Source: Piromyces finnis | Lineage: Eukaryota > Neocallimastigomycota > Neocallimastigomycetes > Neocallimastigales > Neocallimastigaceae | Direction of reading: 5' to 3' | DNA: 64,000 nucleotides | Assembly (NCBI GenBank): GCA_002104945.1 | Contig: MCFH01000003.1 | Span: forward strand, 1,116,001-1,180,000 | Shown here: positions 12,321-25,261 of the stretch, piece after piece | Layout: each line of letters begins with the position of its first letter | Numbering within the stretch: the first letter of the stretch is position 1 | Notes under the pieces: model-generated | Told to the model about the DNA's origin: nothing | Database searches by the model: none | The model's input: only the letters and a program-made list of their open reading frames with translations | Position numbers and translations under genes: made by a program

Positions 12321-15300
12321 AATTATATATTTATTTTTTTTTCTAACCATGATTTAAACCTCTTTATACCATTCTATTTTTTTTCATTCATTCATTCATT
12401 CATTATGATTATTTTCATTATTATTATTATTATTTAAACTATTGCAACAAACTTTAAAACATTTTCCTTGCTAAATAAGTAAATCTTTTTTAATTAATCA
12501 AACAATTTTAATAAATTAAATAAATTTATTTTTAATTTAAATTTATTAAATTAATTTTTAAATTAAAAAATCCTTTTTTTTTTTTAATTTTTTGGATGAT
12601 TTGGAAAATTTTGGAATCGTTTAAGATTTTTTAATAATTTTGGTTGGTGTGGGTGGGTTGGTTGGTTGGAATGGATGGTATTGGTAAGGGAAAACAAAGT
12701 GTATTTTTTTTTTATTTTTAATTATAAATACAAAGGACTTTTTTTTTTTTATTGGTGAATTTAGGATTAGAAATGGTTATTACAAATAAAATAAAAAAAA
12801 AAAAAAAAAGTAAAGGTAATTGACGAATTAAAAATAAATACAAAAAGGTTAAGGATTAAAAATAAAACGAATGAAAGATCATTTTATTTTCGATACTATT
12901 AATAGAAAAATGTATTTTTCAATGACTCTTTCTCTTTTATACATTTCAATATTTAAAATACTAAAATAATTGCTAATTGTCTTTCAATTTAAATATTATT
13001 CTTATAATAATTCTATCTTTCAATTTCAATTTTTCTATTTTATTTTATATTATATTATTTTTTAACTTTTTTTTACAAATTATTAGAAAAAGAATTAATA
13101 AAATGGATACTATGGATATTTTGTATTTGTTAAAAAAATCATTATATATTCATTTTTAAATCAAAGTAATATCAGGGAAATGATCATTAAAAAAGAAAAA
13201 AGAAAAAAAAAAACCCTATTTATTATATTGAATGAATAGATTAATAAGAAAAATTCAAAGAAAAAAGTTTTATACCCCCATTTCTTTTTTCTTTTTTTTT
13301 TTAATTTTTCTTACAAAATAATATAAGATTTTAAAATAAATACTTTTTTTTTTTATTATTTGATATTACTTTTTCAAAGATTAAATGAAAAATAAATGAA
13401 AAAAAAAAAAAAAGAGAGAGAACCTGACAAGACAATTTTTTATTTTTTATTTTTTATTTTTTTTTTAAAAAAAAAGAGTATATAAAGAAAAGTTTTCGTT
13501 ATTAATTTCGTTTTCTTTTTCTTTTTTTTTTTAAAAAAAAATATATATATATAAATGAAATGACCTTGGCAATTTCATGACAATCACGACTTTTTTTTTT
13601 TCTTTATATTATTAATATTTTTATTAAAAGTTTTTATTTTTATTTTAATATATTAATAAAAAAAAGTAATAATTAATCACAATTTATTTTATTTATAAAT
13701 AGGAATTAAAAAAGAAAGAAAGAAATTTTATTTGAAACTATTTTAAGTAAATGGTTTTATTCAAAATAAATATTTTTTTTTTCTTAATTTAAAAAACGGA
13801 AAATAAAAATATTCATTGACAATTGTCGATAAAAAAAAAACTTAAAAAGTAACAAAAAAAAAAAAAAATAAGAATATTCATTGACAATTGTTGATATAAA
13901 ATAAAAAATAAATAAAATAAATAAAGAAATAAATAATAATAGTAATAATAATAATAATAATAATAAAATGAAAATTAATTTAAAAGTTTTTTTTTTTTTT
14001 TTTTTTTTTTTCTTTCCTTCTTTTGTTAAAATTAAAAATTTTTTTTTTCTGTTGATGAATTAACGTAAATTCAATTTATAATGGCTTATCAAAAAAAGAA
14101 TTAATTATATCTATAATGAAATTAAGAAAAGAAATAAAAATATATAAGATTATATTATACTATCTATTTTTTTTATTTTATTATTATTATTTTTATTGTT
14201 ATCGTATTATCATTTATACTATTATAATTATAGAGATTAGAAAAAGTAAAAAGGTAAAAAAAAAAAAAAAAAAGATAGTAAAATTTAAATATAAATTTAT
14301 TAAAGAAAATGTTAAATGAATAATTATAACAAAAAAAAAAACTTTATTTTTTAAAATCTAAATATATTCTTTTTTTGTTTGTTTGTTTGTTTGCTTGCTT
14401 ATCATTACACAAAAATATAAAAAGTTTATTAAAGAAATGAATTTATAAAATAATTCAGTATCACTTAAAAATATAAAAAAAAAAAAAAAAGTTTTATATT
14501 TTTAATTTTGAATACTATTGAATAAGATATTTAAATAAAGTTGTCGATAATGACGTTACATTAAAGACATTAACACCAAATTATTATGAAATTAAAATAA
14601 AAATGATAAATTTAATATTTATTATAGTTTTCATTAAAAAAAATAAAGTTGCCATTGATTATAATATATTGTTAACTTTTAGACATTAGACAATAGACTT
14701 TATTTATAGATTGTAAAAAAAAAATAATATAATTTTAAATTTTAAATTTGTATCTTATTTTGCATTTATATTTAATTTTCCCTTTCACAAAACGACTTTT
14801 ATTAAATAGAGTTATTACATAACATACAACATACACAGATTAATAATATTATATAATTAATAGATTACACAAAAGCTTAAATTTTAAAAAAAAAAATCTA
14901 TTTTTATAAACTAGTTTATTAAAAAAAATATAAAGTTTATATAAGCTTTTTAATTCTTAATAAAAATTACAAATGAAAACAATTTATATAATATGAATAT
15001 CTTTTTTGGGGATTTTTTTTTTCTATTTTTAAAAAAAAAGAAACTACTAATCAATAACTTTTGATTTTATTAATAAATAACCAAAGAAACAAAGAAATAA
15101 ATAAAAAAAACTAATTTAATTTTCTTTATAAATTATATTTATATTTAAATAATTAATTATTTTTTAATTATTTAAAAAAAAAACTATCCTTCCACAAAAA
15201 AAAAATTAAAAATAAACATTTTTTTAATAAAATAAAATGATTAAAATGTTTCTGTCATCTGTAATGACAACAACAAAATCTGTCTAAAAGTTTTGAAATA

Positions 15301-18214
15301 TTAATTTATACAATCTTTTAATATTTATTCATTTATTTTTCATATTTGTCAAATCTATTTGTTTCATTCCACAAAAAAAAAAATATAATAATAATTAAAA
15401 GAAAATAATCTATATAGGTTATGACACCAATTTAAAATGGTTTTGTCAGTCATTTATAATAATGACAACCATCCATCAAAGTTTTAATTAATCTTTTATT
15501 ACTTCTTTTCATAATATTCTTTTTTTTTTTTAATTTCATTTTCATTATAATAAAAAAACTTTTAAACTAAAAGAAAATAGAAATAAATTTTTTTTCTTTT
15601 TAATTTATGAATATAAAAATGATATAAAATAAAAAAAGGATTTAAATTTTTTATTATAAAAAAAAGAATTTTTTTATATATAATCATTAGGATTAAATAT
15701 CAAAACTCACTTTATTGTAATTAAATAGATTAAAAATATACTTTATTTTTTCTATTCTCTTTTGTCTTTGGTAACAACATTCCTCAACTAATAAATTAAA
15801 AATAAATGGTTGTCTACACATGATTTCATCTATTACAACTATATGAAATTAAATTAACAAAAACAAAAAAAAAAAAAAAATACATTCATTTCCAAAAATA
15901 TTTTATAATATATTTTATATGAAATATATATTAAATTGTTGACTATCTTTATATTTATAGAAAGTTTATAAACTTTTTTAATTTTAATAATTATATAATT
16001 TCTTTTTAAATTAAAATATCTTTTTTTCTTTTTAATTTTAATAATCATATAATTTTTTTTTTTAAATTAAAATGTCTTTTTTTTTTCTTTAACTTTATCA
16101 CGCATACAACACTCTAGTGTTTAATAATATTTTCTTTCTTTTTTTAATTTTCATTTGATACTTTAAAAAAATACAAAAATAGTAATATTTAATAAATTAC
16201 CATTTATCAAATACCAAACTATTTTACTATAATAATCCGTTTTTTTTAGAAGAAAAAGAAATAAATGAAAAAAAAATATTTAATCATGTATTAAATTTAC
16301 ATAGATGTATCTTTTCGAAAAAGAAAAAAAAAAATTAATGAAAAATCGAAAATTCATAAAGGGTTTAACCATCCTCAATTCCTTTCATTTCAATATTATA
16401 ATTTTTATGAAATAATAAAAAAAAAAAAACCTCATTTAATAAATTAAAATAAGGTATATAGGCAAATAAAAAAAAAGTTTAAAAAAACAAAACAAAAACT
16501 GTATTCTATATTAAATTTAATCGTTTACTTAACACTTTTAATGATTTTTAATCAATATAATTCTACCTTTTTTTAAATTTAATTTAATAATAAATAATAA
16601 TTTATATTTTGTTTTTTTTACAATTAAAAAAAAAAAAAAAAGGGTAGAATTACAATATTATAAAAAAAGTTTATAATACATTATTTTAATCCATTTCATA
16701 TTTTTTTGAAAAAAAATAATAAATAATAAAAAAATAAATATTTGGTAATATAAAAAAAAAAAGCTAATTTTAATAAACCTATTGAAAGTTTTTATTTGGT
16801 TATGAATTATTTTTTTTTATTCAAACAAAAATTAAAAAGATTTAATTAATAATTAAAGAAATTAAAATTAAACCCGTTTAATTGTAATAGAGGATATTTT
16901 AATAACAATTATAATAATTATATAAATATATAATAAAATATATAATTATCTAAATATAATAAAAATGTTTTTTTTTATATTTATTTCTTAGTTTTTCTAT
17001 ATTAAAATAATATATATATATAATAAAATAATTGTCTATTGTCTATAAATTATAAAATTTTAATTTTTATTAAAAAAAAAAGTCGATTTTTTATCATTAC
17101 AATTAAAATTACAATTAAGCGTATTAGGGTATATTAGTATTAGTATGTAAAAGATGACAGTATTTTACGATATAGTGTAAAAAAAACATATTTTCTATGA
17201 TTATTTTATTTCATCATAAGAATAAATAAAAAAGCGATAGACAAGGTATTCATTTATATACTTTAAATGTAATTATAGTCAATTCAAAATAATATTTTAT
17301 TATTTTATAAAGTTTTATCTTTTTCAAATGTTAAGACATGAATTTTCAATTTCCTTTCATATAAGATTTTTTTTTATTTTCTACCTAAAAAAAACGAAAT
17401 GAATCGAAACAAAATTAACAATAAAACACAAGACAAAGCATTAAAATATTGAAATAAATTATAAATTTCACTTTTCATTCATTCATTTATTTATAATATA
17501 CATTTATTATTTTTTTTTAAGAAAAAGAAAAAAAAATTAGATAAATAAAATAAATTATAGTATCATTTTGAATTTTCTTATTTATTTAGATTTTTTTAAA
17601 GTCATCCTTTTATTTTTTCTTATAATTTAATTTAATTAAATTAAATGGTCCATTTATAACAATTTTCTATATTTAAAACAAGTATCAAATAAAAAAATAT
17701 AAAATAATATAAAAATATTATCATCCTATAAACAATGGCTCTTTAGAGACAATAATTATTTTTATATACACATTGTCATTTTTTTTTCTAATTATAGATA
17801 CAAGACATATCAAACAAAAAAGTTTTTTTTTTTTACTTTTAATATTTAAATATATAATATGATATATATATTTATCATTGTATATAGAATATAAGAAATT
17901 TATATATATATTTATATAAAAAAAAATAAAAAAAATTAGATATTTTTTAAAGTTTTTAAATTATGAACAAATAATAAATGATAAAAGTGATAATGAAAAT
18001 TTTAGTATAAAAGAAGATAAAAATTCCCTTTGCAAAAAAAAATATTTTATTATCAATTCAATATAAAAAAAAAAAATAATTATTTATTAAAATCATTAAA
18101 ATTATTTTTAATTATTATATATATATTTATATATATATAAGAATTTCTTTTTTTTTTATAAAAAGAGAAAAAAAAAAGCGTCTATAAATAAAAATTATAT
18201 ACCCGTATGAATCA

Positions 18215-18270
<56 letters not shown>

Positions 18271-18727
18271 ATTATTATTATTATACTTCTTTTATCCTTA
18301 AAAAATAAAATACTAATATATCTATATTTTTATATCTATTTTTTTATTCCATATTAATAAAATAAAAATAATCCACATCTCATTCTTTAAAAAAAAATAT
18401 TTAAAATAAACAAAATTTTATCCACATCAAACTTTAAAATATATTCAAAAAAAAACAATATTTAACGATTTAATAGAAGATAATTTTAAAAATAAAATAA
18501 TATTTTTTATTATTTATAATTAATTCACACAACATTAATTTTAAAACGAAAAAAAAAATAAAAAGATATTTATCTAAAAATAAATTTTTAACTTTTTAAA
18601 AATTTTATAATAAAATTTTAAAAGAAAAACGAAATTAAAAAAGTAAAAAGTAAAAATTACTTTTTTTTTATAATAGCAACAACAAAATACCCTTTTTATT
18701 TTAAATTAAAAAAAAAACTATTTAAAA
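12321..18727. other. Long non-coding stretch (6.4 kb)
   Basis: No exon, tRNA or rRNA could be supported here. The stretch contains the 3' flank of the zinc-finger gene with a G-rich run (12642-12678), a 23-bp direct repeat around a GACAATTGTC palindrome (13809-13831 and 13874-13896), scattered TGACA/TGTCA motifs between about 13.5 and 15.5 kb, and an ATT array near 18220-18285. The last few hundred bases should include the promoter of the small gene at 18728. Confidence 0.6.
18220..18285. repeat. ATT microsatellite
   Basis: A run of about 20 ATT units in non-coding DNA roughly 450 bp upstream of the small Ser-rich gene. Confidence 0.85.
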
Positions 18728-19036
18728 ATGTTCAAGGAAGCTACTTTCAAGAATTTAATTATTACCGAACACTGGCCTTCCAGTACTTACTCATTAAAAG
18801 GAAGTTTTTCTACTTCATCACACTCTCTTTGTACTGAATATCGTAATAGTATGAATTCATTATTAAACTTTAGAAATGCATACTCTCAATCAAGTATAAT
18901 AGCTCCATCAGATGGATTATTATCGTCATCAAATTCTTGTTTACCAACGACTCATTCAAACTATTCAAGTCGTTCTAGTGTATTTACAAGTCAAAGATCA
19001 TTATTAGATACCATTAAGGAAGAAAAAGAAAAGTAA
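18728..19036 (+). CDS. Small Ser-rich protein of unknown function
   Basis: A 102-residue single-exon frame starting with an A-rich context (AAAAATG). Its base composition is clearly less AT-rich than the flanks, and it uses codons like the recognised genes. About a quarter of the residues are Ser (for example SLKGSFSTSSHS and SNYSSRSSVFTSQRS), and the C-terminus is charged (TIKEEKEK). There is no signal peptide, membrane segment or known motif. It sits alone, with more than 6 kb of non-coding DNA before it and 2 kb after it. I believe it is a real gene because of the composition, but it could be one exon of a larger gene. Function unknown. Confidence 0.65.
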   Translation: MFKEATFKNLIITEHWPSSTYSLKGSFSTSSHSLCTEYRNSMNSLLNFRNAYSQSSIIAPSDGLLSSSNSCLPTTHSNYSSRSSVFTSQRSLLDTIKEEKEK

Positions 19037-19998
19037 ATAAGAAAAGAAAGAAAAAAAAGAAGAAATTAAATAAATTGCTCGTAAAAAAAATATTACTATT
19101 TATCATATTTAAAAAAAAATATGATAAACGAAAAAAAAAAAAAAAAAAAAAGAATAAAAAAGAAGTTATTATAGAACAAAATGCCAAATAATCTATATAT
19201 TTTAATATCACAGAAAAAAATGGGATGATATTTTTTTTTTTATTTAATACTATATATATAAATAATTACAACAAATAATAAAAACCATTCATATTTGATC
19301 TTATACTGTAGTATACTACAAAATACCATATCAGAATATAATCTTATACACACAAAACACACATATATACACACATATATATATAAAAGATGAATTTCAT
19401 TATTTTTGAAATTCATTATATCAAAAAAAAAAAAAAAAAAAGAGAAAAATAGAAAAAAAAACATGAATATTATTATATTGAAACTCATGATAATTTAATT
19501 AATTTTATTTTTTCTTATATACATAAATTTTTATAAAAATTTTACTTTTTTGATATTTTTTTTTTTAAAAAAAAAAAAAAAGAAAGAAAAAAGAAAAAAA
19601 TAATAATTTTTAGTTTTAATGTTTTTTCTTTTTCTTTTTATCCTTATTTTAACCCAAACAAATAATTTTACAGAAAGTATAAAAAAAAATAAAAAAATAA
19701 AAAAAAAAAAATAAAAATTAAAAAAATTATAAAAAAAAAAATTGGTTTTTTTTTTTCTTTTTTATAGATGAGATAATTAATAGTAGTAGTAGTAGTAGTA
19801 GTGTTTGATAATTTTTTATATGGTAAATAAATAAAAAAAAAAAAAAGATGTTATAAATAATTAAATAGTAGTAAAAATAATAAAATGATTATATTTAAAG
19901 TTGTATGGAGATTCGATAAACTTTTCAAATGTGTACACTGCGCTGGGTGAAATTAATCTCTCTTTCTCTCCTCCTCCTAACACGAATAGATTTAAATA

Positions 19999-20033
<35 letters not shown>

Positions 20034-20214
20034 AAAATAAAAAGAAATATCGGGTAGGATTAGTGTGTGTTCATCCGTCCATTAAAATTCTCCCATAATT
20101 TTTTTTCATTCATTCAAAGGGAATACAAATATTGGATGATAGTCTTGGTTAACAGAAATATTAGGAATGTTTTTTTTTTTTTTTTCTTTATCATAATTGG
20201 TACAACGTCAATAT

Positions 20215-20245
<31 letters not shown>

Positions 20246-21072
20246 GTATTATAATATAATATTTATATATATTTATATAAAAATCAGAGATAAAATAATA
20301 AAAGGTCAATATTCCAGATGAAAAAACTTTTTCATTTCCTTTTACCAAAGAACATTAAATTTTATTTTATTTTATTTTACTTTTTATTATTATTATTACT
20401 AGGGGTGGAGGATTAAAAAAAAATGAAAAACAGTTTAATTCGTAAAATACAAGTTTGTATGAAAAAAATAAAATAAATAAATATTATTTATTTCGATTTT
20501 ATAAACCGTTCTTTTTATTTTATTTAAATGTTTATTTATTTTTTTTTTTTTTTATTTATTATAAAATAACAATAATGATGATAATTTTTTATTTTATTTT
20601 ATTTTTAAATGTTTATTTTTTATGTTTTATGTTTTATTCTTATTTTTATTATTATTGGTGTTGTTTTTTTTAAAAAAATATGTATTATAAAGACCTATTG
20701 AAATGAAAAGAGTTGAAAAAAACAATTAATTATATATTCTTTTATTTATATTGTTAAGGGTTATTGTTGTTTATTTATTTATTTATTATTATTATTATTT
20801 TTTTAATTTATTTTGTTGTTTATTTTTTTCTTTTCAGTTAAAAAAAATAAGAATATGAATTAGAGTATATAGAATAATAATAAAAAAAAAAATAAAAAAT
20901 TGGATAATTTTTTTTTTAGATATGAGGTTGATTTCTTTTTTTTTTTTAAAAAAAAATAAATTAATAATACAAAGGAATAAAACATCCATCAATTCATAGA
21001 TGATTAATTTTTTTTTATTATTATTTAAAAAATGACCAAAAAAAAAAAAAAAGGGGGGGGGTAGGAAATAAA
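19037..21072. other. Convergent intergenic region with a less AT-rich patch
   Basis: This region lies between the small Ser-rich gene and the 3' end of the kinase gene. It is mostly A/T runs. From about 19900 to 20165 the composition is noticeably richer in G and C (for example ACTGCGCTGGGTG and a CTCTCCTCCTCC tract) without a credible reading frame. A G9 run lies just beyond the kinase stop codon (about 21053-21061). Confidence 0.55.
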
Positions 21073-24000
21073 TTAATGCATATTCATGTGTTGAAATTGA
21101 TTTTGCATTTGTTGATATTGTTGTTGATGAGGTGGTGGTGGACGTTGTTGATGAGAAGGTGGACGAGGTTGACGACTTTCTGGACGTGGTGGATAATTTC
21201 TAGTAGGTGAATTATAATAACCTCCTCCTGGACGTACATTAGGTGAAGCAGGTGGTTGATGGAAATGTTGTTGTGATTGAGGTGATCTTCTTTCTCTACT
21301 ATCATAATAATCTCTATCATCTCTTCTTTCTCTACTTCTTTCTCTATTTCTATCTCTATTATCACGACGATCTCGATTATCGTAGGGTTCATGACGGTTT
21401 AAGGAATCTGTACGTTCATGACGATCATACGAATCATAGGCAGAATTTCTCATATTGAAATTGCCAGATGGTGGGGTTTGATAGAATGAATTGGTTCCAC
21501 TACCTGAGCTACCACCGGTTCCATAGTATTCTTGATTTCGAATTTGTGGAGTTGAAGGTGGTCTATTTTGGCTTCGACCTTGATTTGGTGGTGGAGGTCT
21601 TTGATAATTTTGTGATGGTGGATGATTATAGTTATTATAGTCACCAGGTGGTGGTGGTCTTGGACGATTAGAATATTGTGTTGCGGAAGATCTTGGAGAA
21701 CGCATGTTTTGTTGAGATGAAACTCTTTGTTGTTGTGCTGGTGGTCCTGGTCTTGGTCTAGGTTGATTAGAAACTTGTCTTGCTGGAATTTGTCTTGGTG
21801 GTATTTGGGCTGGAGGTTGATTGTAATTTCTACTTGGTGGAGGTACTGGTTTTTGTTGATTTTGTTGTGGAACATTTTGTGCTGATAAGGCTTTAGCTTG
21901 GGCTGTTTCTTCTAATTTATAGATGAAACCTCCCTTCTTCTTTTTACCCACATAAAGGTAAACACCAGTATCTGTTTTTTGTAATAATTTAATGGAATTG
22001 ACGTGTCTTAAAACTTGAACAACTTCACCAGTCTTCCATACAGCAACTTCTACTGAATTTTGACCAATACTTAAAACAAACTTATTTTCAAGAATAACGG
22101 TTTCCTTTGGTGGTCCATCAACCCAACGAATACCATAACCACTGCCAAAGTCACCATTAACATTACCAAATCCAAATTGTAAGGTAGAAATTGGTCTACC
22201 CATAACATCAACAACTCTTGATACTGCACCGAATGTTGCTAAGAAGGAACGCATATCAGTAGCTGGTTTCTTTTGACGATTAATGGTTGGACCAACGGCA
22301 GCCATCAACTTTTTATTAATAGTTCCCATTGGACGAATGGTACCTTGAAGAGTTTTCTTTTGTTCAGCATTAAATGGAACTTGAACAAATTGTTGCCATC
22401 TTGGTCTATCACTATTTCCTGGATTAGATGGTTGAGCACGAATAAAGTCTTGACTAACCGGTAATTCAGTAACGTGGGAATCGTTCACAGAAACAATATT
22501 AGCTTCATTTGTGTAACCAAGATAAATTTCACTGACAACAATACCATCGTGTAAGACACTCATTACCTTTGGAGTTTCTGGTAACCAGAAGGCCTTAACC
22601 TTCATGAATCTTAAATATGGATCCTTTGCCCATTCGAAAAGAATAATATCTTGACGGAAAAGAACAGACATGTGAACTGATGTAGCTGTTCTTTCAATAA
22701 CAAAGGATAAAGCATCCTTTGTAGCTAAAATCTTTGTATAATCATTTACCCATTTACCTAAAATTGTAGTTTCATCATCAATCTTTTCTTCACTCTTTAA
22801 TTTATATACTTCATCTTCATCATTATTATTACGTCCAGCATTCATAATCATTTGAGCAGACATACCAGTGGAATGCTTAATTAATTTTTTAATACTTGAA
22901 AGGTTATATTGTCTAATATGATTATTTTTACCACTTAAAGCCATCATTACACCATAATCTTCTAAAATCTTAATTTGCTTAAATCTAGTATTTATAATTA
23001 ATTCAACTGGAATTTGTTGTTCTCTTGGTAAACTTGTATCAATATAGTATAATGCTTTTTCAGTACCAAATAATAAGTAATGGGCAAAGAAATCTGAAGT
23101 AAGAATTTCCATTTTGAAACCTGGACCAATGACAATTGGATTAACCAAACGATTTTGTGGATTGCCATCTTCATTAAAACCATAATCATTTGCATTTGGT
23201 TCAATAACAGCCATAACAGTTGGGGATACAATTCTTTGTTGCTATATAAAAGTAAATAAAAAATGAATAATATATAATAATAAATATTTATATTTTTTTT
23301 TTAAAAAAAAGAAAACATTAATAATTGATAATACAATAATAACAAAAAAAAAAAAAAAAAAGCATTTATAAATCATTAAATAGGGATAAAATTTGTAAAA
23401 ATATGTAAAAAAAAAAGTGAAAAAGATAAAATTATAAAATTTTTTTTAAAAAAAAAATATATATATATATGTGCAAATAATAAATATTACGACCATCGGT
23501 AATGAAAATAAAAACTTACTTGAACATTATTTTCAGAATTTTGTTTTTGAAGTTGGGATGGTGGAAGGGTATTTTTAACTTCTTCTGTGACAATTTCATC
23601 AAAGTTTGCAAATTCTTCATCATCATCAACTGGAATACCCAATTTAGACTTTTCTTTACCCATCTTTGATTTTTGAATCATATCAGTAAGAATAGCATTT
23701 CTTCTTAAATTTCTGGCTCTCTGTAAAAATGGATGTTTAAGTAAATCTTCTGCTGATGGTCTCTTATTTGGATCCTTTGTTAAACAGATAGCAATAAATT
23801 CATTAAATAATTTACTCCAATTCTTTGGTTTTGCTAAACTTAATTCAGATGTTGGAATAAGAGTTAAAGCTCTCATAGGGTGAATATCAGATAATGGAGG
23901 ATTTTTATCGGCAATTTCAATAGCAGTAATACCAATTGACCAAATATCTGCCTTTGAATTATAAGATGCATTATATGATGTTGGTGATTCTGGATCACAC

Positions 24001-25261
24001 ATAATTACTTCTGGTGCCATCCAATATCTTTTTATAAAATTTTTGATAAAGGTGTATTTTTTTTTTGGTTAATAAAAATTTTGAAAAAGGAATTTTTTTT
24101 TTCGTTGTTGTTGTTGTTGTTTAATAGAAATTGAGATAAAGGAATATTTTTTATTATTATTAAATGAAAATTTTAATAATAAATGAATAATTCTATAATC
24201 ATTACTCTATTATTTTTTTATATAATACTTACGGAGTACCAATAAATGTTCTTGCACGACCATAAGCATGTTGAAGTTTTGCAGATACACCAAAATCCCC
24301 CAATTTAATTTCACCATTATCTGTAAGGAAAAGATTACCAGCCTTAATATCACGATGAATAATTGAATTTTTGTGAATATAATCAAGACCCTGTTGTTTT
24401 AAATAATAATTTTATTATTATAAGAAATATATATATAAAAAAAACATATTTATTAGTTAATCCTTAACATTTAAAGTAAATAAAAAATAATTGATAATAC
24501 CTCTATAGATTCAAACATAATTGAACAAATTTGATCTTCATTTAATGGTTTTCTTAAATCTATTAATAGTTAAAAGTCATTAATTATTTATTTTTATAAA
24601 TAAAAATTTCGATAAAAATATTTTTTAAAAAAAAAAATTCCTACTTCTGTAAACTGAATCTAAGGCACCCCCACCACAAAGTTCCATACAAATCTAAAGT
24701 AATATAATAAATACCAAAGGTTATCAATAATTGTAAATGTATGATAATATTTTCAATAATTTAGTATATAATGATTATATAAATTTCACATAATATATTA
24801 ATTCAAATTTTATAAAAGGTAACAAAATATTTTTATATTATTGACGCTTGTTGTTGTAAAAAAAAAAACACTTACCCATAAATCAAAACCTTTTAAGAAA
24901 AGACCCATAAATTTTGTAACATTTTTGTGATTACATGACTTTAAAAATTCCATTTCTAACAAAGTTTCACGAAGTTCTTCTTCCTTTAATAATACTACTT
25001 TTACAGCAGTTAATTCATTTGTAGATGTTAATCTACCCTATTTTTTTAAAAAAAAAAAAAATCATTTAAATGGACGTTGGTTTATATACCTTTTTTATAC
25101 TCGATTTTTTTTTTATTACTGCCTATAAATAGTAATATAATTACCTTGTAAACATTACCGTAGTTACCCTTACCAATAATTTCAATAAGTTCAACAGCAC
25201 CCTTTGGATTTGGGGTTTTTAATAAAATTGGGAATTTTTTACCGAATTGAGCTATAGACAT
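21073..25261 (-). CDS. GCK/MAP4K-type Ste20 protein kinase with CNH domain
   Basis: Cytoplasmic Ser/Thr kinase of the Ste20 germinal-centre group, expected to feed MAPK or morphogenesis signalling. Seven exons in transcript order (25261-25145, 25037-24876, 24693-24645, 24559-24501, 24390-24233, 24027-23520, 23241-21073) join in frame to give 1073 residues. The kinase domain covers about 24-290: Gly loop GKGNYGNVY, Lys52 in TAVKVV, catalytic Asp143 in IIHRDIKAGN, Asp161 in LGDFGVSAKL, and the Ste20-type activation segment GTPYWMAPE. After a short linker, a citron-homology (CNH) region spans about 361-740. The tail is rich in Pro, Gln, Asn and Tyr, with an Arg/Asp-repeat block (near base 21300-21400), and ends QHMNMH. 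The kinase-plus-CNH order matches MAP4K/MINK/TNIK relatives; the disordered tail is unusual. Identification is very sure, the substrate unknown. Confidence 0.93.

Noticed and set aside
21084-21875. Alternative frames rich in His, Asn, Ile or Tyr within the kinase tail
   Set aside because: They are shadows of the Pro/Gln/Arg-rich coding frame, which is continuous with the CNH domain.
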